A stretch of DNA of 64,000 bases from Flavobacteriales bacterium (lineage in GTDB: Bacteria; Bacteroidota; Bacteroidia; Flavobacteriales_F; PHOS-HE28), in NCBI GenBank assembly GCA_020635725.1, contig JACJZF010000002.1, forward strand, positions 124,001-188,000, written 5' to 3'. The notes under the pieces are model-generated. The model worked only from the letters and a program-made list of their open reading frames with translations, was not told the DNA's origin and ran no database searches. This document shows, piece after piece, positions 9,153 to 16,603 of the stretch (position 1 is the first letter of the stretch; each line of letters begins with the position of its first letter). A program made the position numbers and the translations under genes.

Positions 9153-10019
9153 ATGAAGCCGTTCCTCTTCCTCCTGCTCACCCAGCCTCTTGCATTGAAG
9201 GCGCAGGAGCCGCGTGGCGGCTGCTCCATCGCGCTGCTCTCCGACTCGAGCACCTTGTACCAGCATTGGTGCTTGGGTACGCCAACTGAGACCATCGAGC
9301 CCATTGTGTGGTTGGTTCAAGGAACCGGCGTCCAGGTGCTGTTCCTCCCTCCTGGCGTCACGGCCACGTTCTCTGGCGATACCCTGACCATTGCCGGGAC
9401 CATCACCACGGAAGGGCACTACAACCCGCACATCACCACCAGCGAGGGTTGCACCTCCTTGAACATGGTCCTTGAGATGTCTGTGATCGTGGATCCCCAG
9501 TTCTCCTGCAGTGTGGAGGGTGAGGACGTGATCCTTCGATGGCCGGGGATCAATGCCCCACAGCAATATGGTTGGGATATGTATGTGGCATGCACCACCT
9601 CGGATGGATTCGTGGAAGTCATGGTCGTGATCCTTCCGGATGCCGATTCGTTGATCTGGAGCGGGCTGCCGACGAACACGGAGTTGCTCTTCGATCTGAC
9701 GGGGAACGGCGCACCATATTGTTTCCCGGGGTATTACGAATCAAGTTGCACCATCATCACCTCTGGTGTGGGTGAACACGCTCAGGGCGACATGCAGGTG
9801 CGTGCAGTGCCGCATGGTGATAGGCTCGAACTCTCAGCGCCGGTCACGCTTAGCGAAGTGCGCGTCAACGACATGGTCGGTGGCCTTGTCACGGCGCTCA
9901 AGGTGAACGCATTCACGGCGAGCTTGCCCATTGCATCGTTGGTTCCCGGAGTGTACCTGCTTCATGTCGTTGGCGCCGATGGCCGTGTGGACGCACAGCG
10001 CTTCGTGAAGGACCATTGA
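9153..10019 (+). CDS. T9SS cargo protein, tandem copy 2
   Basis: A 288-residue paralogue of the flanking genes. I choose ATG 9153 (MKPFLFLLLTQPLALKAQ) over the in-frame ATG 9138, because the same upstream sequence before copy 3 has ACG in place of the 9138 ATG while the MKP start is kept. The mature part begins EPRGGCSIALLSDSSTLYQ, has the GEDVILRWPGINAP block with NAPQQYG where copies 1 and 3 read NAPLEWG, and ends in a T9SS domain almost identical to that of copy 1. Only 19 nt separate it from copy 1. The N-terminal third is closest to copy 3, so the gene is a mosaic. Confidence 0.8.
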   Translation: MKPFLFLLLTQPLALKAQEPRGGCSIALLSDSSTLYQHWCLGTPTETIEPIVWLVQGTGVQVLFLPPGVTATFSGDTLTIAGTITTEGHYNPHITTSEGCTSLNMVLEMSVIVDPQFSCSVEGEDVILRWPGINAPQQYGWDMYVACTTSDGFVEVMVVILPDADSLIWSGLPTNTELLFDLTGNGAPYCFPGYYESSCTIITSGVGEHAQGDMQVRAVPHGDRLELSAPVTLSEVRVNDMVGGLVTALKVNAFTASLPIASLVPGVYLLHVVGADGRVDAQRFVKDH

Positions 10020-10038
10020 TAACACGCGCACCATCGGA

Positions 10039-10899
10039 ATGAAGCCGTTACTCTTCCTCCTGCTAACCCTGCCGCTTTCATTGAAGGCACAAGAGCCCCG
10101 TGGCGGCTGCGCCGTCATCCTGCTCTCCGACTCGAGCACCTTGTACCAAAGCTGGTGCCTGGAAACGCCCACTGCAACCATCGATCCACTGGTCTGGCTT
10201 GTACAGGGTACGGGGATACAGGTCACCGGCCTTCCTCCGGGCGTCACCGCTGAGCTATCGAATGATACTATGACCATCTCCGGGACCATCACCACCGAGA
10301 GCGTCAATACGGTTCATATCACCACCACGAATGGTTGCTCCTCCGCTTACATGAGTCTGGACATGTCCGTGATCGTCGATCCTGAATTCACCTGCAGCGT
10401 GGCGGGGGAGGATGTGATCCTGCACTGGCCGGGCATGAACGCACCCCTCGAATGGGGTGCGTACTTCTTCGTTACCTGCATATCGGCGGATGGGTTCGCG
10501 GACGTCCTACCTGTTTTCCTTCCAAACCCTGATTCAGTGGTTTGGAGCGGCCTTCCCACGAACACGGAACTGACCTTCTATTTGGGCGACGGGGTCGGGA
10601 TGCCCTATTGCTTCCCTGGTGTATATCAGACCGTGTGCACGATCGTGACCACGGGTGTGGAGGAACAGGCCGATATGGATGTGCGTGTGCTATGCGTGCA
10701 CAACCGACTTGAGTTGATGGCTCCCTCAGGAGTGCGCGAGGTCCGTATCCATGACATGCTCGGCCAATTGGTGATGGCGCACACCGTGACTGGCACCACG
10801 GCAAGCATTCCGATCGGGACGTTGGCGCCTGGTGCCTTCATCCTTCACGCAACCGGTGCCGATGGCCGGGTCTCCGTGCAACGCTTCGTGAAACAGTAA
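10039..10899 (+). CDS. T9SS cargo protein, tandem copy 3
   Basis: A 286-residue product with signal peptide MKPLLFLLLTLPLSLKAQ and the family head EPRGGCAVILLSDSST. The central GEDVILHWPGMNAPLEWG block matches copy 1, the leader matches copy 2, and the C-terminal T9SS domain (VREVRIHDMLGQLV ... PGAFILHATGADGRVSVQRFVK) is the most diverged of the three. The cysteines near CFPGVYQTVCTIVT are kept. It is probably co-transcribed with copies 1 and 2. Passenger function unknown; the beta-rich, disulphide-capable body suggests an adhesin or binding domain. Confidence 0.8.
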   Translation: MKPLLFLLLTLPLSLKAQEPRGGCAVILLSDSSTLYQSWCLETPTATIDPLVWLVQGTGIQVTGLPPGVTAELSNDTMTISGTITTESVNTVHITTTNGCSSAYMSLDMSVIVDPEFTCSVAGEDVILHWPGMNAPLEWGAYFFVTCISADGFADVLPVFLPNPDSVVWSGLPTNTELTFYLGDGVGMPYCFPGVYQTVCTIVTTGVEEQADMDVRVLCVHNRLELMAPSGVREVRIHDMLGQLVMAHTVTGTTASIPIGTLAPGAFILHATGADGRVSVQRFVKQ

Positions 10900-10917
10900 C
10901 GGCTGCCGCGCGCTGGC

Positions 10918-10925
10918 TATCTTCG
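10918..10925 (+). promoter_or_regulatory. Putative -7 box of aldehyde dehydrogenase gene
   Basis: TATCTTCG lies 39 nt before ATG 10965, in the gap after the T9SS paralogues, so the ALDH gene can have its own transcript. Confidence 0.45.
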
Positions 10926-10964
10926 TTGCCATGCCTGAGCGATTCCAGCTAAGGCGTGCAACGC

Positions 10965-12425
10965 ATGGCCACCAAGACCAAGAAGCCCCTCGACTGGGCA
11001 CTCGCCCCCGCCCCCGAATCCGCTGACCACGTCAATATCAACGGGCAATACGAGCTCTTCATCAACGGCAAGTGGCAGAAGCCCAAGAGCGGGAAGTACT
11101 TCGACACCATCAACCCCGCCAACGAGAAGGTCCTCGCGCGCATCGCCGAGGCCAACGAGGCCGACGTGGACGCCGCCGTGAAGGCCGCGCGCAAGGCCTA
11201 CGACACCGTATGGAGCAAGATGCCTGCGAGCGAACGCGCCAAGTACATCTACCGCATCGCGCGCCTGCTGCAGGAGAAGGCCCGCGAGTTCGCCGTGATC
11301 GAGAGCATGGACGGCGGCAAGGCCATCCGTGAAAGTCGCGACGTGGACGTGCCGCTCGCCGCCGCGCACTTCTTCTACTACGCCGGTTGGGCCGACAAGC
11401 TGCACTACGCCTTCCCCGGCAAGCAGACCTCACCGCTCGGCGTCGCCGGCCAGGTCATCCCTTGGAACTTCCCGCTGCTCATGGCCGCGTGGAAGCTCGC
11501 CCCCGCGCTCGCCTGCGGCAACACCGTGGTGCTGAAACCCGCCGAGACCACCCCGCTCACCGCGCTCAAGCTCGCCGAGTTGTTGCAAGAAGCCGAGCTC
11601 CCCGATGGCGTCGTCAACATCGTCACCGGTGCGGGCGCCACCGGCGCGGCGGTGGTGAACCACCCTGATGTGAACAAGGTCGCCTTCACCGGCAGCACCG
11701 GCGTGGGCAAGCTCATCCAACGCGCTACAGCAGGCAGTGGCAAGAAACTCACCCTCGAGCTTGGCGGCAAGGCGGCCAACATCATCTTCGCCGACGCCAC
11801 CATCGACCAGGCCGTCGAAGGCATCATCAACGGCATCTACTTCAACCAGGGCCACGTGTGCTGCGCCGGCAGCCGCCTCTTCGTGGAGGAAGGCGTGTAC
11901 GACGAGGTGATCCGCAAGCTCAAGCACCGCATGCGCTCGCTCGTCGTGGGCGACCCGCTCGACAAGAACACCGACATCGGTGCCATCAACAGCCGCGAGC
12001 AGCTCGGCACCATCAACAAATACCTCAAGCACGGCGTGGCCGATGGCGCCGAGATGTACCAGCCCGCCTGCGATCTGCCCAGCAAAGGCTTCTGGTGCCG
12101 TCCGACCCTCTTCCTCAACGTGGCGCAGAGCGCGCGCATCGCGCAGGAGGAGATCTTCGGCCCCGTGCTCGCCGTGCAGACCTTCCGCACCGTGGACGAG
12201 GTGATCCAGAAAGCCAACAACACGCCCTACGGCCTCAGCGCCGGCGTGTGGACGGACAAGGGCAGCAAGATCTTCAACCTCACCAGCAAATTGCGCGCGG
12301 GCGTCATCTGGGCCAACACCTACAACAAGTTCGACCCCACCTCACCCTTCGGCGGGTACAAGGAGAGCGGGTATGGACGAGAAGGTGGGGTGCATGGGTT
12401 GGGGGCGTACTTGAACCTCAACTGA
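10965..12425 (+). CDS. NAD(P)-dependent aldehyde dehydrogenase (catalytic)
   Basis: Oxidises an aldehyde to the acid with NAD(P)+. The 486-residue length is normal for a full ALDH. Visible motifs: the N-terminal FINGKWQKPKSG, the cofactor-site signature GQVIPWNFPLLMAAWKLAPAL, FTGSTGVGK, the general-base glutamate in LTLELGGK, the nucleophile C299 in NQGHVCCAGSR, and the C-terminal FGGYKESGYGREGG. ATG 10965 is preferred to GTG 10956. In related genomes an ALDH like this often stands beside a short ALDH homologue without the catalytic domain; here that partner lies 11 kb downstream (23319). Substrate cannot be deduced from sequence. Confidence 0.93.
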   Translation: MATKTKKPLDWALAPAPESADHVNINGQYELFINGKWQKPKSGKYFDTINPANEKVLARIAEANEADVDAAVKAARKAYDTVWSKMPASERAKYIYRIARLLQEKAREFAVIESMDGGKAIRESRDVDVPLAAAHFFYYAGWADKLHYAFPGKQTSPLGVAGQVIPWNFPLLMAAWKLAPALACGNTVVLKPAETTPLTALKLAELLQEAELPDGVVNIVTGAGATGAAVVNHPDVNKVAFTGSTGVGKLIQRATAGSGKKLTLELGGKAANIIFADATIDQAVEGIINGIYFNQGHVCCAGSRLFVEEGVYDEVIRKLKHRMRSLVVGDPLDKNTDIGAINSREQLGTINKYLKHGVADGAEMYQPACDLPSKGFWCRPTLFLNVAQSARIAQEEIFGPVLAVQTFRTVDEVIQKANNTPYGLSAGVWTDKGSKIFNLTSKLRAGVIWANTYNKFDPTSPFGGYKESGYGREGGVHGLGAYLNLN

Positions 12426-12631
12426 GTGATGATGCTTTGGGCGTTCCGGTTCGAAGACTCGCCGTCGAGCCATTCGCTCCAAGTCCTCGCCGAAACGGCT
12501 CCGGGCTTTCCGCTGCTGTCCCTAACGCGAAATGCTGACCAGGCCACTTGCTCAGACACCATGTTGATAAATCTACACGGCGGCTAAGAGAGTTATGGTT
12601 CCAAAGGATCGTATGTTGTTCGACGTCATCT

Positions 12632-12648
12632 TGACGAAGATTTCGTCA
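12632..12648. promoter_or_regulatory. Inverted repeat upstream of the methyltransferase, possible operator
   Basis: Perfect 7-bp arms TGACGAA and TTCGTCA separated by GAT, 17 nt before the methyltransferase ATG. The 240 bases between the ALDH stop and this gene (12426-12665) hold no ORF that I trust, and become richer in A+T toward the methyltransferase. Autoregulation through such a site is common in restriction-modification systems but is only inferred here. Confidence 0.35.
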
Positions 12649-12665
12649 GTGAACTTCTTGTAACG

Positions 12666-13865
12666 ATGAGATCATTAGAGCTTTTCGCTGGTGGTGGTGG
12701 CCTCGGACTTGGCCTTGAATTGGCCGGCTTCGAACCCGCAGCGGTAGTAGAGTGGGACAAGTGGTGTTGTGATACAATCCGTCATAATCAGGTCTTGGGC
12801 TATCCATTGGTGCAGAACTGGAAGGTGCATCATGTGGATGCAAAGGAGTTCGACTATGCCTCTTTGGGCGAAGTTGAGTTGATCTCGGGCGGACCGCCTT
12901 GCCAGCCGTTTTCGCTGGGGGGGAAGCACAAGGCGTATGACGATGCACGGGACATGTTCCCTACCGCCGTCCAGGCCGTTCGAGTATTGCGGCCGAAGGC
13001 GTTCATTTTCGAGAACGTCAAGGGCATTACCCGTCCATCATTCGCGAACTACTTTCAATACATCCAACTGCAACTTTCTTACCCAGACCTCACCATCCGT
13101 CCTCGAGAGTCGTGGCTGGCCCACCTTGGCCGATTGGAGCAACAGCGCACCAGCGGCAACGCAGAAGGACTCAGGTACAATGTCGTAGCACGTGTGTTAA
13201 ACGCAGCGGATTATGGTATACCGCAAATGCGTGAACGCGTCTTCATTGTGGGGTTCCGTAGCGACTCAAATCAACGATGGTCTTTCCCTGAGGCCACGCA
13301 TTCGTTCAATGCGCTACTCAAGCAGCAATTTGGGACCGGAGAATATTGGGAGGAGCACAAAGTCAAGAAGTCAGAGCGAGAGCAGCAACGGACATTAGTG
13401 CGTGATCGAATCGCGAAGGGTTTGACCGCCGCTGATGCATCACTACGCCCGTGGCAGACAGTGAGAGATGCCATAACTGGTCTTCCTGATCCTAGTAGTC
13501 GGGCTGCGCGTTCGATTTTGAACCACTCCTTTCAACCTGGTGCAAAACCCTACCCGGGGCATACTGGTAGCGTGTTAGACCTGCCAGCGAAGACATTGAA
13601 GGCGGGTGACCACGGCGTTCCCGGTGGTGAGAACATGATAGCCCTACCAAACGGCGAGTACCGCTACTTCACCGTCCGTGAAAGTGCGCGTTTGCAGACG
13701 TTCCCTGATGGCTACATCTTCCATGGTTCTTGGACGGAGACCATGCGTCAGCTTGGAAACGCCGTGCCGGTTCGGCTAGCCCACGTTGTTGGTGCTTCGG
13801 TAGCCTCTCAATTACTTTCGGCCCAGGAGGAGCGACTTCGACGTCGTCTTCGCAAAGCCGGATGA
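12666..13865 (+). CDS. DNA (cytosine-5) methyltransferase of a type II R-M system
   Basis: Transfers methyl groups from S-adenosylmethionine to C5 of cytosine in a short DNA site, protecting the host from the adjacent nuclease. The 399-residue protein has the m5C motifs in order: I FAGGGGLGLGL, IV with catalytic C79 in GGPPCQPFS, VI FENVKG, VIII QMRERVFIVG, IX YRYFTVRESARLQTFPD and X MRQLGNAVPV. The variable target-recognition region lies between VIII and IX (about residues 195-320). Its TGA overlaps the ATG of the endonuclease gene. Codon use is clearly less GC-rich than in the flanking ALDH and reductase genes, suggesting horizontal arrival. Confidence 0.95.
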   Translation: MRSLELFAGGGGLGLGLELAGFEPAAVVEWDKWCCDTIRHNQVLGYPLVQNWKVHHVDAKEFDYASLGEVELISGGPPCQPFSLGGKHKAYDDARDMFPTAVQAVRVLRPKAFIFENVKGITRPSFANYFQYIQLQLSYPDLTIRPRESWLAHLGRLEQQRTSGNAEGLRYNVVARVLNAADYGIPQMRERVFIVGFRSDSNQRWSFPEATHSFNALLKQQFGTGEYWEEHKVKKSEREQQRTLVRDRIAKGLTAADASLRPWQTVRDAITGLPDPSSRAARSILNHSFQPGAKPYPGHTGSVLDLPAKTLKAGDHGVPGGENMIALPNGEYRYFTVRESARLQTFPDGYIFHGSWTETMRQLGNAVPVRLAHVVGASVASQLLSAQEERLRRRLRKAG

Positions 13866-14464
13866 GCGAGAATCAAGTTTTCAATCCCCTTGACAAGGCC
13901 AACTTAGGAGAGAGCATCACGAGAGCATTGCTCTCGCAGCCGCTCGAGGAGTTAGGCTCGTTGAATCGCTTCAAGGGCACCGGCGTTTATGTGCTCTATT
14001 ATCACGGCTCTTTCAAGGCGGACAAGAGCATATGGTCTAAACGCGGTAGCTCGGAGATCCCCATCTATGTGGGCAAAGCCGTCGAGGCGGGCTCACGGAA
14101 GGGCGTACTGCTAGAAGCTGCGGGATCAAGTACGAAACTTTACGCTCGACTCAAGGATCATGCTGATAGCATTCGCGCGGCAACGAATCTTGAGATAGGT
14201 GACTTCACATGTCGATACCTGGTTCTCGATCCTGTTTGGATACCTCTAGCTGAAGCCTTGGTTATTGCTCGGTTCGCTCCTTTGTGGAACAGCCTCATCG
14301 ATGGGTTTGGCAATCACGGTGTCGGTGGTGGTCGTTACATGGGAATGCGTCCACGTTGGGACACGCTACATCCAGGGCGAGCATGGGCGGCGAGGTGCAA
14401 GGATCGCAGCGAAACGAGCGAGCAGATTGAACGTGAGATTGTTGCTCATTTGAAGGGGAAGTAG
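13862..14464 (+). CDS. Eco29kI-like GIY-YIG restriction endonuclease
   Basis: A 200-residue nuclease whose sequence fits the Eco29kI family, close to that enzyme in length. The GIY-YIG elements are GVYVLYY (Y43) and IPIYVGKA (Y69); an R-x3-H pair follows (R96, H100 in YARLKDH) with the same 4-residue spacing as the catalytic Arg/His of Eco29kI; E131 (IPLAEALVIARF) is the expected metal-binding glutamate, and LWN (N143) follows. Eco29kI cuts CCGCGG, so that site is the first guess, but target specificity is inferred from family only. The gene overlaps the methyltransferase stop by 4 nt, giving coupled M then R expression. Confidence 0.85.
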   Translation: MSENQVFNPLDKANLGESITRALLSQPLEELGSLNRFKGTGVYVLYYHGSFKADKSIWSKRGSSEIPIYVGKAVEAGSRKGVLLEAAGSSTKLYARLKDHADSIRAATNLEIGDFTCRYLVLDPVWIPLAEALVIARFAPLWNSLIDGFGNHGVGGGRYMGMRPRWDTLHPGRAWAARCKDRSETSEQIEREIVAHLKGK

Positions 14465-14478
14465 TCACACCCCTCCCC

Positions 14479-15126
14479 ATGCCCCGCCTCATCGTCCACA
14501 GCTACACCCTCTCCCTCGACGGCTATGGTGCCGGTCCCGACCAATCGCTGGAAGCCCCGCTCGGCAAGGGCGCCCAGGACCTGCACACCTGGATGCTCCG
14601 CACGCGGTACTTCCAGCGAACTCACTTTGGCAAGGACGAGGGCGACCTCGGCACGGATAACGACATGGCCGTGCAAAGCATGGAGAACCTCGGCGCCTGG
14701 ATCATGGGCCGCAACATGTTCGGTCCCGTGCGCGGTCCCTGGCCCGATGAGGAATGGAAAGGCTGGTGGGGCCCCAACCCGGTGTACCATGTGCCGGTCT
14801 TCGTGATCACGCACCACCCGCGGCCTTCGCTGGTGATGGAGGGCGGCACGGTCTTCCACTTCGTCACCGACGGCATCGAGGCGGCGCTGGAGCGTGCCCG
14901 CGAAGCGGCCGGTGACTTGGACGTGCGCCTGGGCGGTGGTGCCTCCACCATCCGGCAGTACCTGCAGGCCCAGCTGATCGACGAGATGCGCCTGGCCGTT
15001 TCGCCAACGCTGTTGGGCACCGGTGAACCGCTCCTGGTCGGGCTGGACCTGACCAAGCTGGGGTACCGATGCGAGGCCTTCGTGCGGGGCGAGAGGGCCG
15101 GGTTCTATCGGATCATTCGGGCTTGA
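14479..15126 (+). CDS. Dihydrofolate reductase family protein (RibD C-terminal domain)
   Basis: A 215-residue cytoplasmic reductase-like protein. The RibD_C fold shows in the opening strand LIVHSYTLSLDGYGAG, the MGRNMFGP element, VPVFVITHHPRPSL, the nucleotide-binding glycine turn VRLGGGASTIRQYLQA, and LIDEMRLAVSPTLLGTGEPL near the end. Members use NADPH to reduce riboflavin or folate precursors or unrelated small molecules; those encoded outside rib operons are usually of unknown substrate. It follows the R-M system by 14 nt but has the GC-rich codon use of the core genome, so it probably marks the right edge of the R-M insertion. Confidence 0.85.
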   Translation: MPRLIVHSYTLSLDGYGAGPDQSLEAPLGKGAQDLHTWMLRTRYFQRTHFGKDEGDLGTDNDMAVQSMENLGAWIMGRNMFGPVRGPWPDEEWKGWWGPNPVYHVPVFVITHHPRPSLVMEGGTVFHFVTDGIEAALERAREAAGDLDVRLGGGASTIRQYLQAQLIDEMRLAVSPTLLGTGEPLLVGLDLTKLGYRCEAFVRGERAGFYRIIRA

Positions 15127-15131
15127 CACCC

Positions 15132-15139
15132 TAACTTCG
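15132..15139 (+). promoter_or_regulatory. Putative -7 box of toxin-antitoxin operon
   Basis: TAACTTCG, 17 nt before the antitoxin ATG (15157) and directly after the stop of the reductase gene. Confidence 0.4.
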
Positions 15140-15156
15140 TTGGAGAAGTCAGAGCC

Positions 15157-15393
15157 ATGTCCACCGAGTCCCTCAAGCTTCAATTGATCGAGCGCCTGCT
15201 CCGCACCACGGATGAGGGTCTTCTCAAGAAGGTCGCCGACCTGTTCCGTTCTGAAGCCGAAGTTGACGACGGCCTCACCGACGAGCACTACAACATCGTG
15301 AAGGAGCGCGAAGCCGCCTACAAGCGGTGTGAGGGCAAGAGCTACACGTGGGAGGAAGTGCGCGAGATGGCGCGCAAGGCAAAGAAGGGATGA
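15157..15393 (+). CDS. Putative antitoxin of a RelBE/ParDE-type module
   Basis: A small (78-residue) acidic-then-basic protein whose helical N-terminus (SLKLQLIERLLRTTDEGLLKKVADLF) resembles addiction-module antitoxins that precede ParE-family toxins in Bacteroidota. The C-terminal half (YTWEEVREMARKAKKG) would be the toxin-wrapping segment. Its TGA overlaps the toxin ATG, the standard antitoxin-first arrangement. Assignment rests on size, position and partner more than on family motifs. Confidence 0.75.
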   Translation: MSTESLKLQLIERLLRTTDEGLLKKVADLFRSEAEVDDGLTDEHYNIVKEREAAYKRCEGKSYTWEEVREMARKAKKG

Positions 15394-15686
15394 GCTACCG
15401 GATCGAGGTCCGGGACCTGGCCAGCAAGGAATTCATCGACGCCTATCTCTGGTACGAAGATCAACGTGATCACCTCGGTGAAGAATTCCACGACGAGGTT
15501 CAGGAGCAGTTCGCGTTCCTTCGCGAACGCCCGGAAGGGTTTGCCAAGTGGCGTGGACCGTACAGGAAGATCAACCTGAAGCGCTTCCCGTACATCATCG
15601 TGTTCCAGGTCTTGAAGGATGTGGTCGTCGTGTACAGTGTCTTTCATTCCAGCCGGAACCCCAGCCGATGGGGCCGCCGTCGCTGA
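15390..15686 (+). CDS. ParE/RelE-superfamily toxin
   Basis: A 98-residue basic protein of the ParE/RelE fold. Typical features: YRIEVRDLASKEFIDAYLWYEDQ at the start (strand then helix), HDEVQEQFAFLRERPEGF, and the closing strands KINLKRFPYIIVFQV and VVVVYSVFHSSRNP, where the conserved arginine of the RNxxxW-like tail is present. Members either cleave ribosome-bound mRNA (RelE) or poison gyrase (ParE); the F-P-Y-x-I-x-F signature favours the ParE-like branch. Start chosen at ATG 15390, overlapping the antitoxin stop. Confidence 0.85.
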   Translation: MSYRIEVRDLASKEFIDAYLWYEDQRDHLGEEFHDEVQEQFAFLRERPEGFAKWRGPYRKINLKRFPYIIVFQVLKDVVVVYSVFHSSRNPSRWGRRR

Positions 15687-15704
15687 CCCCCATCTTTGGA
15701 AACC

Positions 15705-16067
15705 ATGAAACCCGGAGCCAACTACGACCGCATCTTCAAGATGGCCTTCGCCAGCGTGTACCCGCACTATGTCACCAAGGTGGAGAAGAAGGGCCGCACG
15801 AAGGAGGAGCTGCACACCGTGATCCACTGGCTCACGGGCTACACGGAGAAGGGGCTCGCCACGGTGCTCGAGAAGAAGACAGACTTCGAGACCTTCTTCG
15901 CCAAGGCCCCTAAGCTCAACCCGAACGTTGGCCTGATCACGGGCGTCATCTGCGGCTATCGGGTCGAGGATATCGAGGACCCACTGATGCAGAAGATCCG
16001 CTACCTGGACAAGCTGGTGGATGAGCTGGCGAAGGGGAAGAAGATGGAGAGCATCCTGCGGAAGTGA
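15705..16067 (+). CDS. DUF2200 family protein
   Basis: A 120-residue cytoplasmic protein. The family signature is clear: RIFKMAFASVYPHYVTKVEKKGR without its end, VIHWLTGYTEKGL, KTDFETFFAKAPKLNPN, and the near-invariant EDIEDPLMQKIRYLDKLVDELAKG less its tail. Function of DUF2200 is unknown. Its last 77 bases are repeated 536 bp downstream (16527-16603), where the copy overlaps the Crp/Fnr gene start as ATGA; the ancestral order was therefore probably DUF2200 directly followed by the regulator. Confidence 0.85.
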   Translation: MKPGANYDRIFKMAFASVYPHYVTKVEKKGRTKEELHTVIHWLTGYTEKGLATVLEKKTDFETFFAKAPKLNPNVGLITGVICGYRVEDIEDPLMQKIRYLDKLVDELAKGKKMESILRK

Positions 16068-16080
16068 ACTGGAACAACCA

Positions 16081-16518
16081 ATGAGCCGTGGTATCACGTT
16101 GATCGTTCTCGTCAGTGCGCTTGTTCTGCTTTGCGCAAGTACATGGGCAGATGTCTCGGTCAAGGAATGGAAGAACCGGCGCGGAATGCCTGCGAACTTG
16201 GTCAGGAAGGGGACGGCTGGTCGCTTCGAGAGCCAAGGCATGTACCATTCAGCCTATCTCATTCTGGACGGCACAGGACGCTTCATGTACTACACCGTGT
16301 ATGAGGTCGGCTACGACATTGCGGTTGGCTTGTACGCTCGATCGGGTGATACGCTTACGCTCATAGGAGATAGCGCTCGGACATTTGAAGCCGTCAAGGA
16401 CACCGGGTTTTACAAGGCGTTGTTCGCGTACAGCATTCCGGACCCCTGTCGTGTGGACAGCGTGAGGTATATCGAGCAGATCGATAAGTTGTTCCTTCAT
16501 ACAGAACCTTCGCGATGA
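16081..16518 (+). CDS. Exported hypothetical protein, probably inserted
   Basis: A 145-residue protein beginning with a signal peptide or anchor (ITLIVLVSALVLLCAST), then a charged mature part with WKNRRGMPANLV, a central beta stretch (YLILDGTGRFMYYTVYEVGY) and RYIEQIDKLFLH at the end. I recognise no family. It lies between the two copies of the DUF2200 3' end and is a little less GC-rich than its neighbours, consistent with arrival by insertion or duplication of this interval. ATG 16081 begins the hydrophobic leader; a longer frame from 16021 overlaps DUF2200 and adds nothing plausible. Confidence 0.6.
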   Translation: MSRGITLIVLVSALVLLCASTWADVSVKEWKNRRGMPANLVRKGTAGRFESQGMYHSAYLILDGTGRFMYYTVYEVGYDIAVGLYARSGDTLTLIGDSARTFEAVKDTGFYKALFAYSIPDPCRVDSVRYIEQIDKLFLHTEPSR

Positions 16519-16525
16519 CCTGTTC

Positions 16526-16603
16526 CAGAAGATCCGTAGCCTGGACAAGCTGGAGGATGAGCTGGCGAAGGGGAAGAAGATGGAGAGCATCCTGCGGAAA
16601 TGA
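16526..16603 (+). pseudogene. Remnant: duplicated 3' end of the DUF2200 gene
   Basis: Bases 16527-16603 match 15991-16067 at 72 of 77 positions by my alignment and keep the reading frame QKIRSLDKLEDELAKGKK plus the end MESILRK and a stop. No 5' part of the gene is present, so this is a fragment. Its TGA overlaps the next ATG. Confidence 0.8.

Noticed and set aside
10931..10964. ATG at 10931 right after the TATCTTCG box as a small ORF or ALDH start
   Set aside because: It is out of frame with the ALDH and its product is arbitrary, so it is probably part of the leader.
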